DNA from: Microbacterium sufflavum
GTDB taxonomy: Bacteria; Actinomycetota; Actinomycetes; Actinomycetales; Microbacteriaceae
Length of the DNA stretch: 64,000 nucleotides
Direction of reading: 5' to 3'
Assembly (NCBI RefSeq): GCF_023101165.1
Contig: NZ_CP078076.1
Span: forward strand, 2,046,001-2,110,000
Below, piece by piece: positions 1 through 8,349 of the stretch. Each line of letters starts with the position of its first letter. The first letter of the stretch is position 1. The notes under the pieces were generated by a model, which was not told the origin of the DNA, did no database searches, and worked only from the letters and a program-made list of their open reading frames with translations. Made by a program: the position numbers and the translations under genes.

Positions 1-893
1 CCGGGCGTCATCTCGGCGAGCTCCCGGACGACGTCGCGCACGAAGTCGTAGGTGCGCTCCTCGTGGATGCGCACGCTGGAGTGGCCGACGCCCCATCCGA
101 GATACGTCTCGCCGGCGACCGGGAGCGGCTGCCCGAGCCGCTCGGAGTCGGCGACGAGGGCGTCGTTCAGCACCGGCTCCTCGACGAGCTCCGGATAGGC
201 GACGCCGATCGCGTGCGTGTGTCCCGGCAGGTCGATCTCGGGGATCACGATCATGTGCCGCGTCGCGGCGTAGGCGACGATCTCGCGGTAGTCGTCCTTC
301 GTGTAGAAGCCGCCGGGGTGACCGTCGACCGAGGTCGTGGCCGCACGCTCGGTCAGCAGCGGCCAGGCGTCGATGTGCACCCGCCAGCCCTGGTCGTCGC
401 TCAGGTGCAGGTGGAGGTGGTTGTACTTCAGGGCGCTCGTGCTGTCGATGAAGCGCTTCACGTCGTCGACGCCGAAGAAGTGGCGCGCCACGTCGAGCAT
501 CACGCCCCGGCGCGCGAACCGCGGGGCGTCGGCGATCTCCACGTGCGGCAGCGCCCAGCCTCCGGCGTCCTCGCGCAGCAGCTGCAGCAGCGTCTGGACG
601 CCGTAGAACAGTCCGGCCTCGTCGTCGCCGGTGACCACCGCGCGGTCGTCGATCCGCAGCGTGTACCCCTCGGCAGCCGCGACACCGCTGTCGAGGCGCA
701 GCTCGATATCTGCCGGCCCTTCGGCGGCCGTTTCCAGCCGCAGGCCGGTGCGGCGCTCGACCGCGGCGGCGAGCTGCGCGGCGGCGGGGGAGGAGCCCTG
801 GATGCGGGACGTGGAGGTGATCGCGAGGCGGCCGTCGCCGACGGTGGCGGAGGCGGGGGCGGGCACGAGGGGGAGCTCGAGAGGAAAGACCAT
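1..893 (-). CDS. Beta-N-acetylhexosaminidase, GH20 family (partial, C-terminus outside window)
   Basis: I translated the minus strand from the ATG at 893; the frame stays open to base 1, so about 297 N-terminal residues are present. They comprise the GH20b N-terminal domain followed by the start of the TIM barrel, with HLHLSDDQGWR and EIDLPGHTHA, both typical of family 20. The enzyme releases terminal GlcNAc or GalNAc from chitin-derived or glycan oligosaccharides. The catalytic Asp-Glu pair normally follows just after this point and lies outside the window, so activity cannot be judged. There is no signal peptide at this start, so the protein looks cytoplasmic. The Shine-Dalgarno is poor; a TAGGTT at 902-907 (minus strand) suggests a possibly leaderless transcript. 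Confidence 0.9.
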   Translation of the reverse strand, partial: MVFPLELPLVPAPASATVGDGRLAITSTSRIQGSSPAAAQLAAAVERRTGLRLETAAEGPADIELRLDSGVAAAEGYTLRIDDRAVVTGDDEAGLFYGVQTLLQLLREDAGGWALPHVEIADAPRFARRGVMLDVARHFFGVDDVKRFIDSTSALKYNHLHLHLSDDQGWRVHIDAWPLLTERAATTSVDGHPGGFYTKDDYREIVAYAATRHMIVIPEIDLPGHTHAIGVAYPELVEEPVLNDALVADSERLGQPLPVAGETYLGWGVGHSSVRIHEERTYDFVRDVVRELAEMTP

Positions 894-1003
894 GAACAAA
901 ACCTATCGGCCGCGGACGCCCAGGGGAACAGCGGAATCGAAACGATTCTGCGTGGCCGGTCGGGCACCCGCCGGCAGCGCGCTGTCCCGCTCCGCCGATC
1001 CGC

Positions 1004-1009
1004 TATGCT
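1004..1009 (+). promoter_or_regulatory. Candidate -10 box for the riboswitch-glyA transcript
   Basis: TATGCT lies about 7 bases before the expected 5' end of the ZTP riboswitch, which would place the transcription start near 1014-1017. The -35 region is weak (only CTGTCC-like bases around 982-987), so this call rests mainly on the -10 match and its position. Confidence 0.45.
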
Positions 1010-1012
1010 CGT

Positions 1013-1091
1013 AACCGTCGCGACTGGCGTCTGGGTGGACTACCACCGGGGAGCGACTGACCACGGAATTCGACCGCGCGCCTGGGCCGAT
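1013..1091 (+). ncRNA. ZTP riboswitch (pfl motif)
   Basis: The leader contains the conserved blocks of the pfl/ZTP RNA in the right order: CGCGACTGGCG (from 1018), a GTGG...CCAC stem (about 1035-1046), ACCACCGGGGAGCG (about 1042-1055), and finally CGCGCCTGGGC (to 1087). This class senses ZTP/ZMP, the alarmone of 10-formyl-tetrahydrofolate shortage, and switches on one-carbon genes. It sits 43 bases before glyA, with folD following, exactly the genes it is known to control. Between the last block and the start codon I see no obvious T-rich terminator, so control of translation (masking of AAAGGAG at 1117-1123) is as likely as attenuation. Family assignment is by motif recall, not by covariance search. 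Confidence 0.85.
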
Positions 1092-1129
1092 GCGAACACC
1101 CCTCGAATCCGTCGTCAAAGGAGCACGTC

Positions 1130-2404
1130 ATGACCGACCGTTACTTCAACGCCCCGCTCGCCGAGGTCGACCCGGAGATCGCCCAGGTCCTCGACCGCGA
1201 GCTGAAGCGTCAGCAGACCTTCCTCGAGATGATCGCCTCGGAGAACTTCGTCCCCGTCTCGGTGCTGCAGTCGCAGGGCTCCGTGCTGACCAACAAGTAC
1301 GCCGAGGGCTACCCGGGCCGCCGCTACTACGGCGGGTGCGAAGAGGTCGACGTCGCCGAGTCGCTCGCGATCGAGCGGGCCAAGAGCCTCTTCGGTGCCG
1401 AGTTCGCCAACGTCCAGCCGCACTCCGGCGCGTCCGCCAACGCGGCCGTGCTGCACGCGATCGCCCGCCCCGGCGACACGCTCCTGGGCCTCTCGCTCGA
1501 CCAGGGCGGGCACCTCACGCACGGCATGAAGATCAACTTCTCCGGCCGCCTGTACGACATCGTCGCCTACGGCGTGAACCCCGAGACCTCGACCATCGAC
1601 ATGGACGAGGTGCGTCGCCTCGCGCTCGAGCACAAGCCGAAGGTGATCATCGCCGGCTGGTCGGCGTACCCGCGCACGATGGACTTCGCGGCCTTCCGCG
1701 CGATCGCCGACGAGGTCGGTGCGGTGCTGTGGGTCGACATGGCGCACTTCGCCGGCCTCGTCGCCGCGGGTCTGCACCCCAACCCGGTCCCGCACGCGCA
1801 CGTCGTCTCCTCGACCGTGCACAAGACGATCGGCGGCCCCCGCTCCGGCTTCATCCTGACGAACGACGCCGACATCGCCAAGAAGATCAACAGCGCGGTG
1901 TTCCCGGGCCAGCAGGGCGGTCCGCTCATGCACGTGATCGCCGCCAAGGCCACCGCGTTCAAGCTCGCCGGCACCCCCGAGTTCAAGGAGCGGCAGGAGC
2001 GCGTGCTCCGCGGCGCCGCCCTCATCGCCGAGCGCCTGTCGCAGCAGGACGTGCAGGACGCGGGCATCGCCGTGCGCTCCGGCGGCACCGACGTGCACCT
2101 CGTGCTGGTCGACCTGCGCGACGCGGAGATCGACGGCAAGCAGGCGGAAGACCTCCTGCACGACATCCACATCACCGTGAACCGCAACGCCGTGCCGAAC
2201 GACCCGCGTCCGCCGATGGTGACCTCGGGCCTGCGCATCGGCACCCCGGCGCTCGCGACGCGCGGCTTCGGCGACGCGGAGTTCACCGAGGTGGCCGACA
2301 TCATCGCGCTCGCGCTGCTGCCCGGCGCCGACGTGGAGGCCCTGCGCGCCCGCGTGGACGCGCTCGCCGCCGCCTTCCCGCTCTACCCCGACCTGCAGCA
2401 GTAG
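1130..2404 (+). CDS. glyA: Serine hydroxymethyltransferase
   Basis: This PLP enzyme interconverts serine plus tetrahydrofolate with glycine plus 5,10-methylene-THF. The 424-residue length is normal for bacterial SHMT. Visible signatures are the N-terminal IASENFVP segment, [14 protein letters not shown] (folate and PLP contacts, about 57-70), VDMAHFAGL (202-210) and the PLP-lysine block [14 protein letters not shown] with Lys232. The ATG at 1130 is preceded by AAAGGAG at good spacing. It is the first gene after the ZTP riboswitch and is followed after 117 bases by folD, so the two supply and use the same methylene-THF pool. Confidence 0.98.
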   Translation: MTDRYFNAPLAEVDPEIAQVLDRELKRQQTFLEMIASENFVPVSVLQSQGSVLTNKYAEGYPGRRYYGGCEEVDVAESLAIERAKSLFGAEFANVQPHSGASANAAVLHAIARPGDTLLGLSLDQGGHLTHGMKINFSGRLYDIVAYGVNPETSTIDMDEVRRLALEHKPKVIIAGWSAYPRTMDFAAFRAIADEVGAVLWVDMAHFAGLVAAGLHPNPVPHAHVVSSTVHKTIGGPRSGFILTNDADIAKKINSAVFPGQQGGPLMHVIAAKATAFKLAGTPEFKERQERVLRGAALIAERLSQQDVQDAGIAVRSGGTDVHLVLVDLRDAEIDGKQAEDLLHDIHITVNRNAVPNDPRPPMVTSGLRIGTPALATRGFGDAEFTEVADIIALALLPGADVEALRARVDALAAAFPLYPDLQQ

Positions 2405-2436
2405 TCCCTCGCGCCGAGCGCACCGGATCCTGCCGA

Positions 2437-2470
2437 GTGCACGGCCTGCTCACGCGAGCGGGGCGTGCAC
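2437..2470 (+). other. Nested hairpin between glyA and folD
   Basis: GTGCACG (2437-2443) pairs with CGTGCAC (2464-2470), and inside it GCTC-ACGC-GAGC (2448-2459) forms a second stem. No T-run follows, so it is not a classical terminator. It could be a processing or stability element that separates glyA from folD in one transcript. This is structure by inspection only. Confidence 0.3.
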
Positions 2471-2521
2471 TCGACGGGAAGCCCTGCACCCGGCGGGAGG
2501 GGAGAGAAGAAGAGGAATCAC

Positions 2522-3400
2522 ATGACCGCGAAGATCCTGGACGGGAAGGCCGCCGCGGCCGAGATCCGGGCCGAGCTGACCGAGCGGGTCGCCGCACTGA
2601 AGGAGCGCGGGATCACGCCGGGCATCGCGACCGTGCTCGTCGGTGCCGACCCGGCCTCGCAGCTGTACGTCGGCATGAAGCACCGGCAGTCCGAGGCGAT
2701 CGGCATGAACTCGATCCAGCGCGAGCTGCCCGCCGACGCGACCCAGGAGGACGTCGAGGCGCTGATCGACGAGCTCAACGCCGACCCCGCCTGCCACGGC
2801 TACATCGTGCAGCTCCCGCTGCCGAAGCACCTCGACACCGACGCCATCCTGGAGCGGATCGACCCGGCGAAGGACGCCGACGGCCTGCACCCGACCAACC
2901 TCGGCCGGCTCGTGCTCAACGTCAACGCGCCCATCCACACGCCGCTGCCGTGCACGCCGCGCGGGGTGATCGAGCTGCTGCTGCGCAACGACTACGACCT
3001 GAAGGGGAAGCACGTGGTGGTGGTCGGCCGCGGCGTCACGATCGGCCGCTCGATCGGGCTGCTGCTGACCCGCCGCGACCTCAACGCCACCGTCACGCTC
3101 ACCCACACCGGCACGGTCGACATGCCGCGCTACCTGCGGGAGGCCGACGTGATCGTGGCCGCCGCGGGCGTGAAGTACCTCGTCCGCGCCGAGGACGTGA
3201 AGCCGGGCGCCGCCGTGCTCGACGTGGGCGTGACCCGCGAGACCGACCCGGAGACGGGCAAGAGCCTGGTGTTCGGCGATGTCGCGCCCGATGTGGCGGA
3301 GGTCGCCGGCTACCTGTCGCCCAACCCCGGCGGCGTCGGACCGATGACGGTGGCGCTGCTCATGACCAACGTGGTCGAAGCCGCCGAGCGCGCGGTCTGA
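2522..3400 (+). CDS. folD: Bifunctional methylene-THF dehydrogenase / methenyl-THF cyclohydrolase
   Basis: FolD oxidises 5,10-methylene-THF to methenyl-THF and hydrolyses it to 10-formyl-THF, the step directly downstream of GlyA. I chose the ATG at 2522 (MTAKILDGK) rather than an upstream in-frame GTG at 2465, because the protein family begins here and an AGAGGAA lies just before it. The product is 292 residues, the usual size. The catalytic Tyr49-xxx-Lys53 pair is in [22 protein letters not shown] and PGGVGPMT are standard FolD blocks, and [13 protein letters not shown] is the NAD(P)-binding loop. A strong hairpin follows at 3427. Confidence 0.97.
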   Translation: MTAKILDGKAAAAEIRAELTERVAALKERGITPGIATVLVGADPASQLYVGMKHRQSEAIGMNSIQRELPADATQEDVEALIDELNADPACHGYIVQLPLPKHLDTDAILERIDPAKDADGLHPTNLGRLVLNVNAPIHTPLPCTPRGVIELLLRNDYDLKGKHVVVVGRGVTIGRSIGLLLTRRDLNATVTLTHTGTVDMPRYLREADVIVAAAGVKYLVRAEDVKPGAAVLDVGVTRETDPETGKSLVFGDVAPDVAEVAGYLSPNPGGVGPMTVALLMTNVVEAAERAV

Positions 3401-3426
3401 CACCGGCGGCCCGTCACCGCGGGATC

Positions 3427-3464
3427 GAGAAGGCGCCCCACCCGGCCGGGAGGGGCGCCTTCTC
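3427..3464. terminator. Rho-independent-like bidirectional terminator
   Basis: A perfect 13-bp inverted repeat, GAGAAGGCGCCCC (3427-3439) with its complement at 3452-3464, separated by 12 bases. It lies between the convergent folD and the gene ending at 3523, so it can end both transcripts. The A/T-containing outer stem (GAGAAGG / CCTTCTC) is followed by CATTCC, only a weak T-tract. Confidence 0.8.
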
Positions 3465-3522
3465 CATTCCGCAGCGCGAGGAGACGGTGCGAGGAGACGG
3501 TGCCGGCGGGAGGAGACTGGGC

Positions 3523-4242
3523 TCAGCGACCGTGCAGCGAGCTCTCGACGCCTCTGATGCGCGCCTGCTCGTCGAAACGGAACGTCGCGGTGCCGCTCGT
3601 GTCGACTACGGTCGCACCGGAGAACGCCTCGTCGGTCCACGTGAGCGTCCAGCCGGCCAGACGAGCGAGGTCCCACACCGACGTCCTGGCGTCGGGCAGC
3701 GCCGCACCGGAGAGCACGCGGGGGAGCGCGACCACGGCGTCGGCCACCGTGAGCGGCGCCAGCGGTGCGTCGAGGAGGAACACCGCGCGCGTGCCGCCGT
3801 CGACCGGCGCGGAGTAGTACGGGGAGCGCCCGGTCAGCTCGACCGCGACCCCGCCGATCGTGTGCGCCGCCTGCGCGATCCAGTCCGCGTCGCCCGAGGC
3901 CTCGGCCGGGAACGGCACCTCGGGGGAGGTCAGCTCGGCGACCCCGTGCTCGGTGCCGTACGCGCGCAGCTGGGCCGCGACACCCTGGGGGTCGCCCTGC
4001 GGGTGCGCCCATGCCCACAGCAGCGAGCGCGGCCCGGGGGCGATCGTCGCGATCAGGTGGGCGCGGGTCACCAGCTGCCGCGTGGGATCCGCGTTCGCCG
4101 TGAACGTGAGCGTGCCCGCAGTCAGGTCGGCATCCCAGCGGTGCTCGCCGAGCGCATCGGCAGCCGCGGAGAGGGCGTCCTGGCGGAGCGCGGTGAACAG
4201 GGCGGCACGGTCGGCGAGCGGCTGGAGGGCGGCGAAGGTCAT
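3523..4242 (-). CDS. DUF6882-like conserved protein
   Basis: A 239-residue soluble protein with no signal peptide or membrane segment. Residues about 40-110 contain a motif-like stretch, SLLWAWAHPQG, in which an aromatic WAW is followed by His-Pro; the C-terminal half holds WDLARLAGWTLTW and ends in FDEQARIRGV. This arrangement resembles the DUF6882 family common in Microbacteriaceae, whose function is unknown. It lies 22 bases downstream of the MFS gene on the same strand and may be co-transcribed with it. The name is a recollection of the family; no activity is implied. Confidence 0.6.
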   Translation of the reverse strand: MTFAALQPLADRAALFTALRQDALSAAADALGEHRWDADLTAGTLTFTANADPTRQLVTRAHLIATIAPGPRSLLWAWAHPQGDPQGVAAQLRAYGTEHGVAELTSPEVPFPAEASGDADWIAQAAHTIGGVAVELTGRSPYYSAPVDGGTRAVFLLDAPLAPLTVADAVVALPRVLSGAALPDARTSVWDLARLAGWTLTWTDEAFSGATVVDTSGTATFRFDEQARIRGVESSLHGR

Positions 4243-4264
4243 GCCCCCAGTCTCCCCGTGATTG

Positions 4265-5515
4265 CTATGAATCCGCCACCTCGGCGCGGGCCGGAGCGAC
4301 CGCCGCCGCCGGTCGTCCCATCCGCCAGACGCTGGGGACCGCGAGCGTCGCGAGGGCGATCGCGCCGTAGACCGCGCCGGACGCGATCAGCACGGTGGCC
4401 GGATCGGCCTGGGTGATCAGCCAGCCGTACACGAGCGTGCCGATCGGCATCACCACGAAGCTGCCCAGCATGTCGTAGCTGGCGACGCGCGAGAGCTTCT
4501 CGCCGGGCACGTTCTCCATCATCGCGAGGTTCCAGCCCGTCGCGAACACCTCGGCTCCGGCCCCCGCGAGGAACGCGGCCATCGCCAGCAGCACCACCCC
4601 GGGATGCACGCCGAGCACGGTGAGCGGGATCGCGAACGCGGCGATCCCGATCATCCCGTAGCGCAGCGGACGCCGCAGCGGCACCCACATCAGCAGCAGC
4701 GTCATCAGCAGCACGCCGACGCCCTCCGCGCTGAGCACCCACCCCCAGCCGGTGATGCCGAGCCGGTCGTCGTTCTTCGCGATGTAGGGCCCCACCACCC
4801 CCCACGCCCCGACGTGGATCGCGTTCATGATCATGAAGGCCAGCACGATGGTCCACAGCCAACTGCGGCTCCAGAACTCGTGCCACCCGATCCGCAGGTC
4901 GTGGAACATCGTGGTGCCGCCCTCCGCGGCGGGCGGAGGCAGCTTCACGAGTGCGAGGACCGGGATCGCGACCAGCCAGCCCGCAGCCTGCACCACCATG
5001 GCCCACGCGGGGCCGGCGGCCGCGACCACGACACCCGCGATGACCGGTCCGCCGATCGTGACGGCCGACCGCACGAACGACAGCATCGCGTTCGCCTGCT
5101 GCAGGTGCTCCGGGGTGGTCAGCTGCGGGATGATGCCCTGCATCGCCGGGAGCACGAACGCGGTGGAGGCGCCGTTGACCACCGACAGGATCGCCAGCAG
5201 GGGGACCGTCGCGGTGCCGGTGAAGAGCAGGGCGGCCATCGCGCCGATCGACAGGATGTCGACGACGTAGCAGGACTGGATGATGAGCGCGCGCGGCAGG
5301 CGGTCGGCGATGACCCCGCCGAACAGCACGAACACGATGTTGCTGACGGTGAACGCGGCCAGCACGATCGACAGCGACCGGGCGTCGTTGTCGATCTCCA
5401 GCACCGCGAAGGCCAGCGCGATCGACGACATCGAGCCGGTGATCATCGTGATCGCCCGCGCCAGGAAGAACCAGCGGAAGTTGCGGTCCTGCATCGCCGC
5501 GAGACCGCGGATCAT
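4265..5515 (-). CDS. MFS transporter (MFS_3 / EntS-like exporter)
   Basis: A 416-residue membrane protein with about 12 hydrophobic segments, beginning RNFRWFFLARAITMITGSM, which is typical of the MFS_3 (enterobactin exporter EntS / macrolide efflux) branch. The loop between helices 2 and 3 reads GGVIADRLPRA, a diverged MFS motif A. The C-terminal tail is Ala/Pro-rich. It starts 59 bases after the end of hpaI and on the same strand, so it may be read through from the homoprotocatechuate operon, but the family suggests drug or siderophore export rather than a catabolic role. Its substrate cannot be inferred from sequence. Confidence 0.85.
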   Translation of the reverse strand: MIRGLAAMQDRNFRWFFLARAITMITGSMSSIALAFAVLEIDNDARSLSIVLAAFTVSNIVFVLFGGVIADRLPRALIIQSCYVVDILSIGAMAALLFTGTATVPLLAILSVVNGASTAFVLPAMQGIIPQLTTPEHLQQANAMLSFVRSAVTIGGPVIAGVVVAAAGPAWAMVVQAAGWLVAIPVLALVKLPPPAAEGGTTMFHDLRIGWHEFWSRSWLWTIVLAFMIMNAIHVGAWGVVGPYIAKNDDRLGITGWGWVLSAEGVGVLLMTLLLMWVPLRRPLRYGMIGIAAFAIPLTVLGVHPGVVLLAMAAFLAGAGAEVFATGWNLAMMENVPGEKLSRVASYDMLGSFVVMPIGTLVYGWLITQADPATVLIASGAVYGAIALATLAVPSVWRMGRPAAAVAPARAEVADS

Positions 5516-5574
5516 CGGGACGCCTCGCTGCTGTGCACCGAGTCATCCTGCCACGGATCACGCGGCGCGGCGGG

Positions 5575-6375
5575 TCAGTAGCTGGAGCGCGGTGTGCCGT
5601 CCGTGCCGATGAAGCGCGTGGCCAGGGCCTCGGACGCCCGGGCGAGCAGCGCCACGTCGGCGCCCACCGCCACGAAGTCCGCGCCCGCCGCGAGGTAGGC
5701 GTCGGCCGCGGCGGGGTCGAACGCGTTCACGCCCACCGGCTTCCCGGCGTCGTGCACGGCCGTGAAGACCCGTTCCACCGCGGCGACGACGTCGGGATGC
5801 GTCTGCTGGCCGAGCAGCCCCATCGACGCGGACAGGTCGGACGGGCCGACGAACACGGCATCGACGCCGTCGACCGCCGCGATGTCGGCCGCGGCCTCCA
5901 CCCCCGCGGTCGTCTCGATCTGCACCGTGAGCGAGGTGTGCTGCGCCGACTCCTGCAGGTACCGCTCGACGCGGTTCCACCGGGCGCTGCGGGCCAGGGC
6001 GCTGCCGACGCCGCGCACCCCCTCCGGCGGGTAGCGGGTCGCGGACACGGCGGCGCGGGCCTCCTCGGCGGACGACACCATCGGCACGATCAGATTCTGC
6101 GCGCCGAGGTCGAGGATCTGCTTCAGCGCGACCGCGTCGTTGAAGGGAGCTCGCACGAGCGGGGTGACCGGGTACGCCGCGACCGCCTGGAGCTGGAGGA
6201 GCACCGACTCGAGCGTGTTGGCGGAGTGCTCCATGTCGATCAGGAGCCAGTCCAGGCCGGAGCCCGCGGCCACCTCGGCGAGCAGCGGGCTGCCGGAGCA
6301 CACCCACATCCCCACGAACGGCCGGTCGGACTCCGCGAGCTGTGCGCGGAACGACGGGGCTAGACGAAGCGGCAT
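5575..6375 (-). CDS. hpaI: 4-hydroxy-2-oxoheptane-1,7-dioate aldolase (HpaI/HpcH family)
   Basis: This is a class II pyruvate aldolase that splits 4-hydroxy-2-oxoheptanedioate into pyruvate and succinic semialdehyde, the last step of the homoprotocatechuate meta pathway. I start it at the ATG at 6375 (MPLRLAPSF), which overlaps the end of hpaH by 16 bases; an upstream frame to 6516 is only shadow. The 266 residues carry the expected active site in register with E. coli HpaI plus five: His50 (DMEHS), Arg75, Glu154 (QIETTAGV) and Asp180 (VGPSDLSASMG), the latter two as metal ligands. It is the last gene of the operon. Confidence 0.93.
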   Translation of the reverse strand: MPLRLAPSFRAQLAESDRPFVGMWVCSGSPLLAEVAAGSGLDWLLIDMEHSANTLESVLLQLQAVAAYPVTPLVRAPFNDAVALKQILDLGAQNLIVPMVSSAEEARAAVSATRYPPEGVRGVGSALARSARWNRVERYLQESAQHTSLTVQIETTAGVEAAADIAAVDGVDAVFVGPSDLSASMGLLGQQTHPDVVAAVERVFTAVHDAGKPVGVNAFDPAAADAYLAAGADFVAVGADVALLARASEALATRFIGTDGTPRSSY

Positions 6376-7145
6376 GTGATGGTTCCCATCGGTCCGTAGT
6401 CGCACAGCACCTCGTCGCCGCGCGACACCCACATCGGGCGCGTGAACGATCCTGCCAGGATGATCTCGCCAGGCTCCAGCCGCGCGCCGTGCTGGTGGAA
6501 CTTGTTCGCGAGCCACGCGACGCCGGTGGCGGGGTGCCCGAGGACGCCGGCGGCCACGCCCGTCTCCTCGATCTCGCCGTTGCGCGACAGCACACCGGGC
6601 ACCCAGCGCAGATCGATCTCATCGGGGCGCTTGCGCACCGTCCCCAGCACCATCGCCCCGTAGGCGGCGTTGTCGCTGATCGTGTCGACGATCGTGCGGC
6701 CCTCCAGCTCGATGTGCGAGTTGAGCACCTCGAGCGCGGGGACCGCGTAGTCGATCGCGGCCAGGGCGTCGTCCAGCGTGCAGTCCGGACCCTCCAGGGG
6801 TTCCTTCAGCACGAAGGCGAGCTCGACCTCGATGCGCACGTTCGAGAAGTGCGCGGTCGGGATCTCGGCGCCGGACTCGTAGACGGTGTCGTCGAACATG
6901 ATGCCGTAGTCGGGCTCGGTGATGCCCGTCGCCTGCTGCATGGCCTTCGAGGTCAGCCCGATCTTGCGGCCCACCAGCCGGCGCCCCGCCGCGACCTGCG
7001 AGTCGCGCCACACACCCTGGATCGCGTACGAGTCCTCGACGGTGGCCTCCGGGTACCGCGCGGTGATGCGCGGGATCACGCCGTGCGTGCGGTCGGCCTC
7101 GGCGAGCTCCGCCGCGATCTGCGCGATCGTCTCCTCAGACAGCAT
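6360..7145 (-). CDS. hpaH: 2-oxo-hept-4-ene-1,7-dioate hydratase
   Basis: HpaH adds water to 2-oxohept-4-enedioate to give the HpaI substrate; it belongs to the MhpD/DmpE hydratase family (FAH fold). The protein is 261 residues. GRKIGLTSKAMQQ near residue 60, DYGIMFDD, VRIEVELAFVL (metal-binding Glu pair near 105) and the later GHPATGVAWLANK block are all characteristic. It follows hpaD after 9 bases and overlaps hpaI, so translation is coupled. The context of HpaD, HpaE and HpaI distinguishes it from plain 2-oxopent-4-enoate hydratases. Confidence 0.93.
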   Translation of the reverse strand: MLSEETIAQIAAELAEADRTHGVIPRITARYPEATVEDSYAIQGVWRDSQVAAGRRLVGRKIGLTSKAMQQATGITEPDYGIMFDDTVYESGAEIPTAHFSNVRIEVELAFVLKEPLEGPDCTLDDALAAIDYAVPALEVLNSHIELEGRTIVDTISDNAAYGAMVLGTVRKRPDEIDLRWVPGVLSRNGEIEETGVAAGVLGHPATGVAWLANKFHQHGARLEPGEIILAGSFTRPMWVSRGDEVLCDYGPMGTITCRFV

Positions 7146-7154
7146 CCGTGCCCC

Positions 7155-8321
7155 CTAGAGCTGGTGGCCCAGCTTGTACTCGCCCTGCTTGTACTCGGGC
7201 ATCGAGCCCTCGCCCTCGTCGGCGCGCGTGTACGAGAAGCCGTCGGCGCCGATCGTGACCGCCATCTCGCTGGAGTCCGTGCGGGCGACGACCGGCTGCG
7301 GGTTGCCGTCGAGGTCGAGCACGAGCGACGCGTCGGTGTACCAGGACGGCACGACCGGGGTGCCCCACCAGTCGCGGCGCTGGTTGTCGTGCACGTCCCA
7401 CGTGACCACGGGGTTGTCGGGGTCGCCCGTGTAGTAGTCCTGCGTGTAGATCTCGACGCGGTGGCCGTCGGGGTCGCGCAGGTAGAGGTAGAACGCGTTG
7501 GAGACGCCGTGACGGCCGGGGCCCCGCTCGATCGCGTCGGAGCGGCGGAGCGCGCCGAGCTTGTCGCAGATCGCGAGGATGTTGTGCTTCTCGTGCGTCG
7601 CGAAGGCGACGTGGTGCATGCGCGGGCCGTCACCGCCGGTCGCGGCGGTGTCGTGCACGGTGGGCTTGCGGCGCATCCACGCGGCGTACACGGTGCCCTC
7701 GTCGTCCTGGATGTCCTCCGTCACGCGGAAGCCGAGGTCCTGGTAGTGGCGCACGGCGCGCGGCACGTCGGGGGTGACCTGGTTGAAGTGGTCGAGGCGA
7801 ACGAGCTCACCCGGGGTGTGCAGGTCGTACCGCCAGGACAGGCGCTCGACGTGGTCGGTGGCGAAGAAGAACTCGTACGGGAAGCCGAGCGGGTCGACCA
7901 CGCGCACGGAGTCGCCGATGCCCTTCACAAACCCGTCCTCCTTGCGGCGCACGTCGCAGCCGAGCTCGGTGTAGAACTCCACGGCGCGGTCGAGGTCCTC
8001 GGCCGAACGCACCCGGTACGAGAACGCGGCCACCGCGGCGATCGGGCCCTGGCGCAGCACCAGGTTGTGGTGGATGAACTCCTCGGTGGAGCGCAGGTAG
8101 ATGGCCTCGTCGTCCTCCTCGGTCACGTACAGGCCGAGGATGTCGACGTAGAACTGGCGCGAGGCGGCCAGGTCGGTCACCACGAGCTCCATGTACGCGC
8201 AGCGCAGGATGTCGGGCGGGGTGCTCTTCGGCGTCGCGACGGGGTTGTCGGACTCGATCGGAGCCTCCTGGCTCACGTAGTACCCCGAGGAGGTCAGCGT
8301 CTTCTTGGTCTTGTCGGTCAT
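7155..8321 (-). CDS. hpaD: 3,4-dihydroxyphenylacetate 2,3-dioxygenase (extradiol, VOC fold)
   Basis: This ring-cleaving enzyme opens homoprotocatechuate next to the diol to give 5-carboxymethyl-2-hydroxymuconate semialdehyde. It is the type I (vicinal oxygen chelate) form like the Brevibacterium fuscum enzyme rather than the E. coli LigB-type HpaD. The metal ligands are visible as His178 (RLDHFN), His237 (MHHVAF) and Glu290 (GHRVEIY), each exactly 23 positions later than in the B. fuscum protein as I recall it, which implies a 23-residue N-terminal extension or an over-long start. The 388-residue frame starts with ATG at 8321, 28 bases after hpaE. Confidence 0.95.
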   Translation of the reverse strand: MTDKTKKTLTSSGYYVSQEAPIESDNPVATPKSTPPDILRCAYMELVVTDLAASRQFYVDILGLYVTEEDDEAIYLRSTEEFIHHNLVLRQGPIAAVAAFSYRVRSAEDLDRAVEFYTELGCDVRRKEDGFVKGIGDSVRVVDPLGFPYEFFFATDHVERLSWRYDLHTPGELVRLDHFNQVTPDVPRAVRHYQDLGFRVTEDIQDDEGTVYAAWMRRKPTVHDTAATGGDGPRMHHVAFATHEKHNILAICDKLGALRRSDAIERGPGRHGVSNAFYLYLRDPDGHRVEIYTQDYYTGDPDNPVVTWDVHDNQRRDWWGTPVVPSWYTDASLVLDLDGNPQPVVARTDSSEMAVTIGADGFSYTRADEGEGSMPEYKQGEYKLGHQL

Positions 8322-8349
8322 GTCAGCGTCCTTGCTCGTGCGACGGGTG

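Noticed and set aside
2465..2521. Upstream GTG start for folD
   Set aside because: No family similarity in the extra 19 residues, and the ribosome site is placed for ATG 2522.
1090..4416. Very long open frame (1108 codons) across glyA and folD
   Set aside because: It is in another frame of two certain genes, Arg/Ala/Pro-rich, with no family motif; high GC makes such frames common.
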